Assembly (NCBI GenBank): GCA_003248965.1
Contig: QFQU01000010.1
Coordinates: 62,001-126,000 of the forward strand
From: Brevundimonas sp.
GTDB taxonomy: Bacteria > Pseudomonadota > Alphaproteobacteria > Caulobacterales > Caulobacteraceae
DNA: 64,000 bases
Direction: 5' to 3'
Positions within the stretch are counted from its first letter, which is position 1. Each line of letters begins with the position of its first letter. Under the pieces are notes generated by a model. It was not told the origin of the DNA. It did no database searches and worked only from the letters and a program-made list of their open reading frames with translations. Positions 16,092-23,407 of the stretch are shown in pieces. Made by a program: the position numbers and the translations under genes.

Positions 16092-16354
16092 TGCCCGCGC
16101 CGGACCTGAACACCGAAGAAGGGCGCGCCGCCTATCGCAAGGAGTTGCGCGCCGTGGGGCGTCCGCTGCGGGCGGGCGGCCTGGCCCTGGTCGTGGGCGC
16201 GGCCGTCGTGATCCTGATGACGCGTCAGGGCGCGCTGGGCGCCTGGGCGGTCAACGCCTCCTACTTCATGCTGGCGGCCGGCTGGGTGATGGTCCTGGCG
16301 GCCATCTGGATGCGCACCCGTCACCACAAGCGCCGTCTGGCGGAAGGACTCTGA
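16091..16354 (+). CDS. Small two-TM membrane protein within the nuo operon
   Basis: An 87-residue protein whose ATG overlaps the nuoE stop and whose end lies five bases before nuoF, so it belongs to the operon. It has a charged N-terminus and two membrane segments, LALVVGAAVVILMT (about 31-45) and ASYFMLAAGWVMVLAAIWM (about 54-73). It ends in a basic cytoplasmic tail (RTRHHKRRLAEGL). It is not one of the 14 core subunits and no family is recognised with confidence. A role in assembly or stability of complex I would be a guess from position. Confidence 0.8.
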   Translation: MPAPDLNTEEGRAAYRKELRAVGRPLRAGGLALVVGAAVVILMTRQGALGAWAVNASYFMLAAGWVMVLAAIWMRTRHHKRRLAEGL

Positions 16355-16359
16355 GGGCC

Positions 16360-17673
16360 ATGGTCGGAATCCTCGAAGACAAGGACCGCATCTTCACCAA
16401 CCTGTACGGCTTCCACGACTGGACGCTGGACGGGGCGAAGGCGCGCGGCGCCTGGAACGCCACCAAGGACATGCTGGACCTTGGCCGCGACTGGATCATC
16501 AACAACGTCAAGGCCTCGGGTCTGCGCGGTCGTGGCGGCGCGGGCTTCTCGACCGGCCTGAAGTGGTCCTTCATGCCCAAGGAAGTGAAGGATCGCCCTC
16601 ACTATCTGGTGGTCAACGCCGACGAATCCGAACCCGCGACCTGCAAGGACCGCGAGATCATGCGCAACGATCCGCAGCTGCTGATCGAAGGCTGCCTGAT
16701 CGCTAGCTTCGCCATGCAGGCCCATGCCTGCTACATCTATCTGCGCGGCGAATATGTGCTGGAACGCGAGCGCATGGAGGCGGCGGTCAAGCAGGCCTAT
16801 GAGGCCCGGCTGATCGGCAAGGACAACGTCCACGGCTGGGACTTCGACGTCTATATCCACCATGGCGGCGGCGCCTACATCTGCGGCGAAGAGACGGCCC
16901 TGCTGGAATCGCTGGAAGGCAAGAAGGGCCAGCCGCGCCTGAAGCCGCCGTTCCCGGCGGGGGCTGGCCTGTATGGTTGCCCGACCACGGTGAACAATGT
17001 CGAGTCGATCGCCGTCGTCGGCACCATTCTGCGTCGCGGCGCCGACTGGTTCGCCAGCTTTGGTCGTCCGAACAACACCGGCACCAAGCTGATGTCCCTG
17101 TCGGGGCATGTGAACACGCCCTGCGTGGTCGAAGAGGCCATGTCGATCCCTCTGCGTCAGTTGATCGAGGATCACGGCGGCGGCGTGCGCGGCGGCTGGG
17201 AGAACCTGAAAGCCATCATCCCCGGCGGCGCATCCTGCCCTGTCATCACGCGCGAACAGGCCGAGACGGTCCTGATGGACTTCGATTCCATGCGCGAGGT
17301 TCGGTCGTCGCTGGGCACCGCCGGCGTGACCGTGATGGATCAGTCCACCGACGTCGTGAAGGCGATCGCCCGCATCAGCTACTTCTTCAAGCACGAGAGC
17401 TGCGGTCAGTGCACGCCGTGCCGCGAAGGCACAGGCTGGATGTGGCGCGTGCTGGAGCGGATGGCGGTGGGCGAGGCCGATCCGTCGGAAATCGACCTGC
17501 TGCTGGATGTCGCCAGTCAGGTCGAGGGGCACACCATCTGCGCCCTGGGCGATGCGGCCGCCTGGCCGGTTCAGGGGCTGATCCGTCACTTCCGTCACGA
17601 GATCGAAGAGCGGATCGCCAACTATCGCAGCCGCCGCGCGAACTTCGCCGGCCACGCGATCGCGGCGGAGTAG
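16360..17673 (+). CDS. nuoF: NADH-quinone oxidoreductase subunit F
   Basis: A 437-residue NADH- and FMN-binding subunit (51 kDa), where electrons enter complex I. The FMN/NADH loop GRGGAGF is at residues 57-63. The cluster N3 ligands are Cys348, Cys351 and Cys354 in CGQCTPC, with Cys394 in TICALGDAA. Length is normal. It is followed by an unrelated membrane-protein gene before nuoG, which is an unusual interruption. Confidence 0.96.
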   Translation: MVGILEDKDRIFTNLYGFHDWTLDGAKARGAWNATKDMLDLGRDWIINNVKASGLRGRGGAGFSTGLKWSFMPKEVKDRPHYLVVNADESEPATCKDREIMRNDPQLLIEGCLIASFAMQAHACYIYLRGEYVLERERMEAAVKQAYEARLIGKDNVHGWDFDVYIHHGGGAYICGEETALLESLEGKKGQPRLKPPFPAGAGLYGCPTTVNNVESIAVVGTILRRGADWFASFGRPNNTGTKLMSLSGHVNTPCVVEEAMSIPLRQLIEDHGGGVRGGWENLKAIIPGGASCPVITREQAETVLMDFDSMREVRSSLGTAGVTVMDQSTDVVKAIARISYFFKHESCGQCTPCREGTGWMWRVLERMAVGEADPSEIDLLLDVASQVEGHTICALGDAAAWPVQGLIRHFRHEIEERIANYRSRRANFAGHAIAAE

Positions 17674-17685
17674 GCGCTGCAGAAC

Positions 17686-18549
17686 ATGCAGGCACTTACC
17701 CTCATCATTGGCAGATTGACGCTTCTGGCGACCGCCGGAATCAGCTTTGTGCTGGCTGCGTTTGGGGCGTCGAGATCGATTGCGGGGGTGGCGTTTCCTG
17801 GCGCAGTCACGCCTTTGACGCCGTTTATCATGCTCGGAGAATCGCCGTTGGCGCCGTTGGACGGCCTGCTGACCAGCGTTGGTCTTGGCTTGCCGACTTG
17901 GGTTGCGGCCGTCCTGGCGCCCTATCTTCTCATCGGCCTAATGTTCACGGCGATGACGGTCAACATCGGGGAATCGATGCTAGGCGCAAAGGCGAGGGTC
18001 GCCGCTATTCAGGGCGCGGGCGCAGGTCGTCTCAAGACGATGATCGACCGGTCGGTGATGGACGAGATCGTCGAACGCAAGATGTCAGCCGTCAAATTGA
18101 TCGGCCGGGGCGCCGTCGATGACATGAAGCGGCTTCTGGTCGGTCTTCGTGATGAAATTTGCGTCCGGCGTATCGAGGCTGAAGGCGTCGTGGATATCGA
18201 CGCGGAAGCGCGCTTTTTGACGGGGTGGCTTGCAGAGACTCCCAGGTCTGACGATGAAATCAACGTCGCCCTTTCGGCGACGGCTGAACAATGGGCTATG
18301 CCGAGCTTGGAATCCTCAGTCGAGGAACGGCGCCTGTATGACCGTTACGAGCAGGAAGTTCTGGATTTCGTGTCGCACTATAACCGCGAAGCTGCAGCCA
18401 TGATCTTGCTGTGGCCATGGCGTTGGCTGGCTGATATCAAGCTGAAGATCTGGCGATCTACATATACTATTCTGGCCTTTGGCCTGACTGTGATGGTGCT
18501 TGTCGGCGCCAACACGCTCTTCTTCTTCATGCAGGGTGAGGGCGGCTGA
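17686..18549 (+). CDS. Unknown membrane protein inserted between nuoF and nuoG
   Basis: A 287-residue protein without a recognised family. The N-terminus has two or three membrane segments (about 5-28, 40-60 and 66-92). A soluble, charged middle region spans about 100-240 (DEIVERKMSAVKLIGRGAVD, then DDMKRLLVGLRDEICVRRIE). One C-terminal membrane segment lies at about 265-285. The layout suggests both ends are anchored in the inner membrane with a central cytoplasmic domain. Codon and base usage look less G+C-biased than the flanking nuo genes, hinting at later acquisition. It is in the operon orientation, 12 bases after nuoF and 48 before nuoG, so it should be co-transcribed. No strong ribosome binding site precedes the ATG. 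Confidence 0.7.
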   Translation: MQALTLIIGRLTLLATAGISFVLAAFGASRSIAGVAFPGAVTPLTPFIMLGESPLAPLDGLLTSVGLGLPTWVAAVLAPYLLIGLMFTAMTVNIGESMLGAKARVAAIQGAGAGRLKTMIDRSVMDEIVERKMSAVKLIGRGAVDDMKRLLVGLRDEICVRRIEAEGVVDIDAEARFLTGWLAETPRSDDEINVALSATAEQWAMPSLESSVEERRLYDRYEQEVLDFVSHYNREAAAMILLWPWRWLADIKLKIWRSTYTILAFGLTVMVLVGANTLFFFMQGEGG

Positions 18550-18597
18550 TATGCATCACTCCGTGCTCAACTGCCGTGCTATCCGGAAGGCCAAATA

Positions 18598-20643
18598 ATG
18601 CCTATCGCCAAGGTCAACGGCGTAGAAACCGAATTCGAGCCCGGCATGACCGTGCTCCAGGTCGCCGAGCTCGCGGGGCAGGAAATCCCGCGCTTCTGCT
18701 ACCATGAGCGCCTGTCCATCGCCGGCAACTGCCGCATGTGCCTGGTCGAGGTGAAGCCCGGACCGCCCAAGCCCCAGGCGTCGTGCGCGCTTCCGGCCGC
18801 CGACGGCCAGGAAATCTTCACCGACACGCCGATGGTCAAGAAGGCCCGCGAAGGGGTGATGGAGTTCCTGCTCATCAACCACCCGCTGGACTGCCCGATC
18901 TGCGACCAGGGCGGCGAGTGCGATCTTCAGGACCAGTCGGTCGGCTATGGTCGTGACGGCTCTCGCTACGCCGAGAACAAGCGTGCGGTCGAAGAAAAGC
19001 ACATGGGGCCGACGATCAAGACCTTCATGACGCGCTGCATCCAGTGCACGCGGTGCGTCCGCTTCATCACCGAGGTCGCAGGCGTCCCGGACATCGGCAT
19101 GATCTCGCGCGGGGAAGACGCCGAGATCACCACCTATCTTGAGAAGTCGGTCGCCTCGGAACTGTCGGGCAACGTCAACGACCTGTGCCCGGTCGGCGCG
19201 CTGACGCACCGTCCGTGGCAGTACCACTATCGTCCGTGGGAACTGAAGAAGACCGAGACCATCGACGTCATGGACGGCCTGGGCTCGAACATCCGCGCCG
19301 ACTATCGCGGGTCCGAGGTCATGCGGGTGCTGCCGCGCGTGAACGAGGGGATCAACGAGGAGTGGCTGTCGGACAAGAGTCGCTATGTCGTTGACGGCCT
19401 GACGGCGCGTCGTCTGGATCGGCCGTGGATTCGCGAGAACGGCAAGCTGCGCCCCGCCACCTGGAACGAGGCGCTGGATGCCGTCGCCGCCAAGCTGAAG
19501 GCCGCATCGGCTGACCGTATCGGCGTCATCGCGGGCGATCTTCAAGACGCCGAGTCGATGAAGGCGACGCTGGACCTGTTCCGCGCCCTGGGCTCGAAAA
19601 ACACCGACTGCCGCCAGGACGGCGCCGCCCTGGGTTACGGCCCGCGCGAGGGATGGCTGTTCAACTCCGGCCTGGAAGGTATTGAAAAGGCTGACGCCGT
19701 TCTGATCGTCGGCGCCAATCCGCGCACCGAGGCGCCGCTGCTGAACGCCCGTCTGCGCAAGGCCTGGCTGAAGGGCGACATGGAGATCGGCCTGATCGGC
19801 GAACAGGCCGACCTGACGTTCGACTACGCCTATCTGGGCGCCGGATCGAAGACCCTGGCCAAGCTGCCGAAGTCGGCGATGGACTTCCTGACCAAGGCTG
19901 AGCGGCCCGCGATCATCGTCGGCGCGGGCGCGCTGACGGGGGAGGGCGGTCCGGCCGTGCTGAACGCCCTGGGCGCACTGGCCAAGAAGGTCGGCGTCGT
20001 CACCGACGGCTGGAACGGTTTCAACGTCCTGCACCACGCCGCCGCCCGCGTCGCCGGTCTGGACATGGGCTTCGTCCCGGCTGAGGACGGCCTGACGGTT
20101 TCGGAAATGCTGAAGCCGGGCGCGCTGGACGTGCTGTTCCTGCTGGGCGCCGACGAGGTCGATCCGACCGGCTCGAACGCCTTCCGCGTCTATCTGGGCA
20201 GCCACGGGGATCGGGGCGCGCACGGCGCCGACGTCATCCTGCCGGGCGCGGCCTACACCGAGAAATCGGGCCTGTACGTCAACACGGAGGGCCGGGTGCA
20301 GATGGCCGAGCGCGTGGTGTTCCCGAAAGGCGAGGCCAAGGAAGACTGGGCCATCGTCCGCGCCCTGTCGGCCCGCGTCGACCAGACGCTGCCCTATGAC
20401 ACGCTGGAGCAGCTGCGCGACAAGTTGATGGGCGACCATCCGACCTTCGGCCGGATCGACTATCTGCCGGCGCCGGTTTCGTTCGACGTGGCGTCGCTGG
20501 GCGCCAAGGGCGATCTGGGCGACCGGACCTTCGTTTCGGCCGTCGCCGACCCCTATCTTTCCAATCCGATCGCGCGCGCCAGCGCGACCATGACCGAGCT
20601 GTCTGCCCTGCGGATCGCACCGGTCGCGATGGCGGCGGAGTAA
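18598..20643 (+). CDS. nuoG: NADH-quinone oxidoreductase subunit G
   Basis: A 681-residue subunit (75 kDa) with the longest chain of iron-sulfur clusters. The N-terminal [2Fe-2S] ligands are Cys34, Cys45, Cys48 and Cys63. HPLDCPICDQGGECDLQD supplies the His/Cys-ligated cluster, and CIQCTRCVRF with the later DLCPVGAL supply a [4Fe-4S] cluster. The rest is a molybdopterin-oxidoreductase-like domain that no longer binds a cofactor. GGAAGG lies ahead of the ATG. NuoH begins three bases after the stop. Confidence 0.96.
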   Translation: MPIAKVNGVETEFEPGMTVLQVAELAGQEIPRFCYHERLSIAGNCRMCLVEVKPGPPKPQASCALPAADGQEIFTDTPMVKKAREGVMEFLLINHPLDCPICDQGGECDLQDQSVGYGRDGSRYAENKRAVEEKHMGPTIKTFMTRCIQCTRCVRFITEVAGVPDIGMISRGEDAEITTYLEKSVASELSGNVNDLCPVGALTHRPWQYHYRPWELKKTETIDVMDGLGSNIRADYRGSEVMRVLPRVNEGINEEWLSDKSRYVVDGLTARRLDRPWIRENGKLRPATWNEALDAVAAKLKAASADRIGVIAGDLQDAESMKATLDLFRALGSKNTDCRQDGAALGYGPREGWLFNSGLEGIEKADAVLIVGANPRTEAPLLNARLRKAWLKGDMEIGLIGEQADLTFDYAYLGAGSKTLAKLPKSAMDFLTKAERPAIIVGAGALTGEGGPAVLNALGALAKKVGVVTDGWNGFNVLHHAAARVAGLDMGFVPAEDGLTVSEMLKPGALDVLFLLGADEVDPTGSNAFRVYLGSHGDRGAHGADVILPGAAYTEKSGLYVNTEGRVQMAERVVFPKGEAKEDWAIVRALSARVDQTLPYDTLEQLRDKLMGDHPTFGRIDYLPAPVSFDVASLGAKGDLGDRTFVSAVADPYLSNPIARASATMTELSALRIAPVAMAAE

Positions 20644-20646
20644 GTC

Positions 20647-21720
20647 ATGGACGCTGCTGCAAACTTCTCTCCGCTGGGATGGACGCTGATCACCGTCGGT
20701 CAGATCCTGCTGATCACCGTGGGCGTGCTGGTCGGCGTGGCCTTCCTGCTGCTGGCGGACCGCAAGGTCTGGGCCTCGGTGCAGATGCGAAAAGGTCCGA
20801 ACGTCGTGGGGCCTTTCGGCCTGCTGCAATCGTTCGCCGACATGCTGAAATTCGTGCTGAAGGAGGTGGTCGTTCCCTCCGGCGCGGACAAGGCGGTCTT
20901 CCTGCTCGCGCCGATCATCACCGTGATCCTGGCCTTCATGGCCTGGGCCGTGATCCCGTTCGCGCCGGGTTGGGTCGTGTCCAATCTGAACGTCGGCATC
21001 CTGTATATCTTCGCGGTCTCGTCGCTGGGCGTGTACGGCATCATCATGGGCGGCTGGGCTTCGAACTCGAAGTATCCGTTCCTGGGATCGCTGCGTTCGG
21101 CCGCGCAGATGGTGTCCTACGAAGTCTCGCTGGGCCTGATCATCATCAACGTCATCCTGCTGGCCGGGACGATGAACCTGTCGGACATCGTCAGCAGCCA
21201 GAGCGGCTACGCCTGGAATTGGTACGCCTTCGGCGGTGGCAAGGACACCTGGCCCCTGATCGTCGTCATGTTCCCGATGATGATCGTCTTCTTCATCTCG
21301 GCCCTGGCCGAGACGAACCGCCCGCCCTTCGACCTGCCCGAGGCCGAGTCGGAACTGGTGGCCGGCTATCAGGTCGAATACAGCTCCACGACCTATCTGC
21401 TGTTCATGATGGGCGAGTACGTCAACATCGTCTTCATGTCGGCGTTCATCAGCATCCTGTTCTTCGGCGGATGGAACCCCGGCTTCCTGTCGCAGTCCTT
21501 CCTGGACAGCCTGCCGACCTGGGTCGCCTATACGATCTATCTGCTGACCTTCGTGACGAAGACGGTGATCTGGTTCCTGGCGTTCGCCCTGGTGAAGGCC
21601 TTCGTGCCTCGCTACCGCTACGACCAGCTGATGCGGCTGGGCTGGAAGGTGTTCCTGCCGGCCTCTCTGATCGCCGTGGTCGTCACTTCGGCCTGGCGCG
21701 TGTTCGCGGTGGGGGCGTGA
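20647..21720 (+). CDS. nuoH: NADH-quinone oxidoreductase subunit H
   Basis: A 357-residue membrane subunit with eight membrane segments that joins the peripheral arm to the proton pumps and helps form the quinone channel. Conserved stretches include LLADRKVWASVQMRKGPNVV and ALAETNRPPFDLPEAESELV. The latter is the acidic loop family signature. Its TGA overlaps the ATG of a small lipoprotein gene. Confidence 0.96.
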   Translation: MDAAANFSPLGWTLITVGQILLITVGVLVGVAFLLLADRKVWASVQMRKGPNVVGPFGLLQSFADMLKFVLKEVVVPSGADKAVFLLAPIITVILAFMAWAVIPFAPGWVVSNLNVGILYIFAVSSLGVYGIIMGGWASNSKYPFLGSLRSAAQMVSYEVSLGLIIINVILLAGTMNLSDIVSSQSGYAWNWYAFGGGKDTWPLIVVMFPMMIVFFISALAETNRPPFDLPEAESELVAGYQVEYSSTTYLLFMMGEYVNIVFMSAFISILFFGGWNPGFLSQSFLDSLPTWVAYTIYLLTFVTKTVIWFLAFALVKAFVPRYRYDQLMRLGWKVFLPASLIAVVVTSAWRVFAVGA

Positions 21721-21908
21721 TGAAGGTTCTTTCGCTGGCCCTTCTGATGGTCGCCGCGCCGGTCGTGATGGCCTGCGCGCCCGACACCCGCATGCCGGAA
21801 TCCAGCTATCAATGGGAGCGTCGACAGGCGCAGATCGAAGCCGACTGGCGCGCCGGTCAGGCCGCCCAAACGCCTGCACCGACGCCCGCCGCGAAGGATA
21901 AGCCCTGA
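21720..21908 (+). CDS. Small lipoprotein between nuoH and nuoI
   Basis: A 62-residue predicted lipoprotein. The first 18 residues are a hydrophobic export signal ending VVMA, with Cys19 as lipidation site. The mature part is only about 44 residues (QWERRQAQIEADWRAG, then a Pro/Ala linker). Both ends overlap neighbouring genes (nuoH stop and nuoI ATG, each TGATG), so it is embedded in the operon and probably translated. No known complex I function. A small accessory protein on the periplasmic side is possible but unsupported. Confidence 0.65.
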   Translation: MKVLSLALLMVAAPVVMACAPDTRMPESSYQWERRQAQIEADWRAGQAAQTPAPTPAAKDKP

Positions 21909-22399
21909 TGTTCACCCGTATCGCCCAGGCCGCGAAGGGCGCGATGATGCTCGACGCCATCGGCGCCATCGGCCTGACCCTGAAGTACATGGCGCGCCCC
22001 AAGGCGACCGTGAACTATCCGTTCGAGCGGAACCCCCAGTCGCCGCGTTTCCGGGGCGAGCACGCCCTGCGTCGCTATCCGAACGGCGAGGAACGCTGCA
22101 TCGCCTGCAAGCTGTGCGAGGCCATCTGCCCGGCCCAGGCCATCACCATCGAGGCCGAACCGCGCGCCGACGGCAGCCGCCGGACGACCCGCTACGACAT
22201 CGACATGGTCAAATGCATCTACTGCGGCCTGTGCCAGGAGGCCTGCCCTGTGGATGCGATCGTCGAGGGACCGAACTCGGAATACGCCGTCGAAACGCGC
22301 GAGGAGCTGCTGTTCGACAAGGCCCGCCTGCTCGACAACGGCGATCGCTGGGAACGAGAGATCGCCAAGAATCTGGAACTCGACGCGCCTTACCGCTAA
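21908..22399 (+). CDS. nuoI: NADH-quinone oxidoreductase subunit I
   Basis: A 163-residue ferredoxin-like subunit with two [4Fe-4S] motifs: CIACKLCEAICP (about 60-71) and CIYCGLCQEACP (about 100-111). These hold clusters N6a and N6b, passing electrons to N2 in NuoB. The N-terminal helix that lies on the membrane (LDAIGAIGLTLKYMARPKAT) is present. It is separated from nuoJ by 71 bases, the largest gap in the second half of the operon. Confidence 0.96.
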   Translation: MFTRIAQAAKGAMMLDAIGAIGLTLKYMARPKATVNYPFERNPQSPRFRGEHALRRYPNGEERCIACKLCEAICPAQAITIEAEPRADGSRRTTRYDIDMVKCIYCGLCQEACPVDAIVEGPNSEYAVETREELLFDKARLLDNGDRWEREIAKNLELDAPYR

Positions 22400-22470
22400 G
22401 GCGCTTCTCGCTAAACGGGCCGACGATTCCGAAAGGGGCGCGGCCGAGACGAAAGGGGCTTCGTCCCGAC

Positions 22471-23097
22471 ATGCTGCAAAGCATAGCCTTCTTCCTGCTG
22501 GCGACGGTCGCCACGGTTTCCGGCCTTCTGGTCGTCACCGCGCGCAACCCCGTGCACAGCGTGCTGTGGTTGATCCTGACTTTCTTCTCGGCGGCGGGCC
22601 TGTTCGTCCTGATGGGGGCGGAGTTCCTGGCGATGCTGCTGGTCGTCGTCTATGTCGGCGCGGTAGCGGTGCTGTTCCTGTTCGTCGTCATGATGCTGGA
22701 CGTCGACTTCCTGAAACTGCGCGAGGGCTATGCGCGGTATCTGCCGATCGGAGCGATCATCGCCGCGATCCTGCTGGCCGAAATGATCATGGTCTCCTTC
22801 GCCGTGGTCCGGGGCGGCGCGGCCGCCGACGGAACCAGCCTGGCGGCGCCCAGCGCCGGCATGACCAATGTCGAGGCGATCGGCCGGGTGCTCTACACCG
22901 ACTATATCTACTTCTTCCAGGCGGCCGGGATCGTGCTGCTGATCGCCATGATCGGCGCCATCACCCTGACGCTGCGCCACAAGCCGCATATCAAACGCCA
23001 GAACATCGCCGACCAGGTCAATCGCCCGGCCGCCAAGGCGATGGAAGTCAAGTCGGTCCAAACCGGGCAGGGCGTCTCGCCCGAGGAGCTTCTCTGA
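22471..23097 (+). CDS. nuoJ: NADH-quinone oxidoreductase subunit J
   Basis: A 208-residue membrane subunit with five membrane segments. VVVYVGAVAVLFLFVVMMLD is the conserved TM3 region with the pi-bulge important for coupling. The C-terminal 40 residues after the last segment are a hydrophilic tail. The start codon is the first in-frame ATG that gives a hydrophobic N-terminus of normal NuoJ type. The stop overlaps the nuoK ATG. Confidence 0.94.
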   Translation: MLQSIAFFLLATVATVSGLLVVTARNPVHSVLWLILTFFSAAGLFVLMGAEFLAMLLVVVYVGAVAVLFLFVVMMLDVDFLKLREGYARYLPIGAIIAAILLAEMIMVSFAVVRGGAAADGTSLAAPSAGMTNVEAIGRVLYTDYIYFFQAAGIVLLIAMIGAITLTLRHKPHIKRQNIADQVNRPAAKAMEVKSVQTGQGVSPEELL

Positions 23098-23405
23098 TGG
23101 CCATCGGTCTAACCCACTATCTGACGGTCGCCGCCATCCTGTTCACCATCGGGGTGTTCGGCATCTTCGTGAACCGCAAGAACGTCATCATCATCCTGAT
23201 GTCGATCGAGCTGATCCTGCTGGCCGTGAACATCAACTTCGTGGCCTTCTCGTCCTATCTGCACGACATCAGCGGGCAGATCATGGCCATGTTCGTCCTG
23301 ACCGTCGCCGCGGCCGAGGCCGCCGTCGGCCTGGCCATCCTCGTGACCTTCTTCCGTAACCGCGGTGACATCGCGGTCGACGACGCTTCCGTGATGAAGG
23401 GCTAA
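23097..23405 (+). CDS. nuoK: NADH-quinone oxidoreductase subunit K
   Basis: A 102-residue, three-TM membrane subunit. The two buried glutamates of the proton path are visible in the segments ILMSIELILLAVN and VAAAEAAVGLAILV. Length and sequence are entirely typical. It overlaps nuoJ and ends three bases before the GTG of nuoL. Confidence 0.96.
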   Translation: MAIGLTHYLTVAAILFTIGVFGIFVNRKNVIIILMSIELILLAVNINFVAFSSYLHDISGQIMAMFVLTVAAAEAAVGLAILVTFFRNRGDIAVDDASVMKG

Positions 23406-23407
23406 GC

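Noticed and set aside
18556..22002. Very long minus-strand open frame (about 1,148 codons) opposite nuoG-nuoH-nuoI
   Set aside because: Composition is Arg, Gln, His and Asp-rich without motifs, as expected for the antisense frame of high-GC genes; the plus strand encodes clear complex I subunits.
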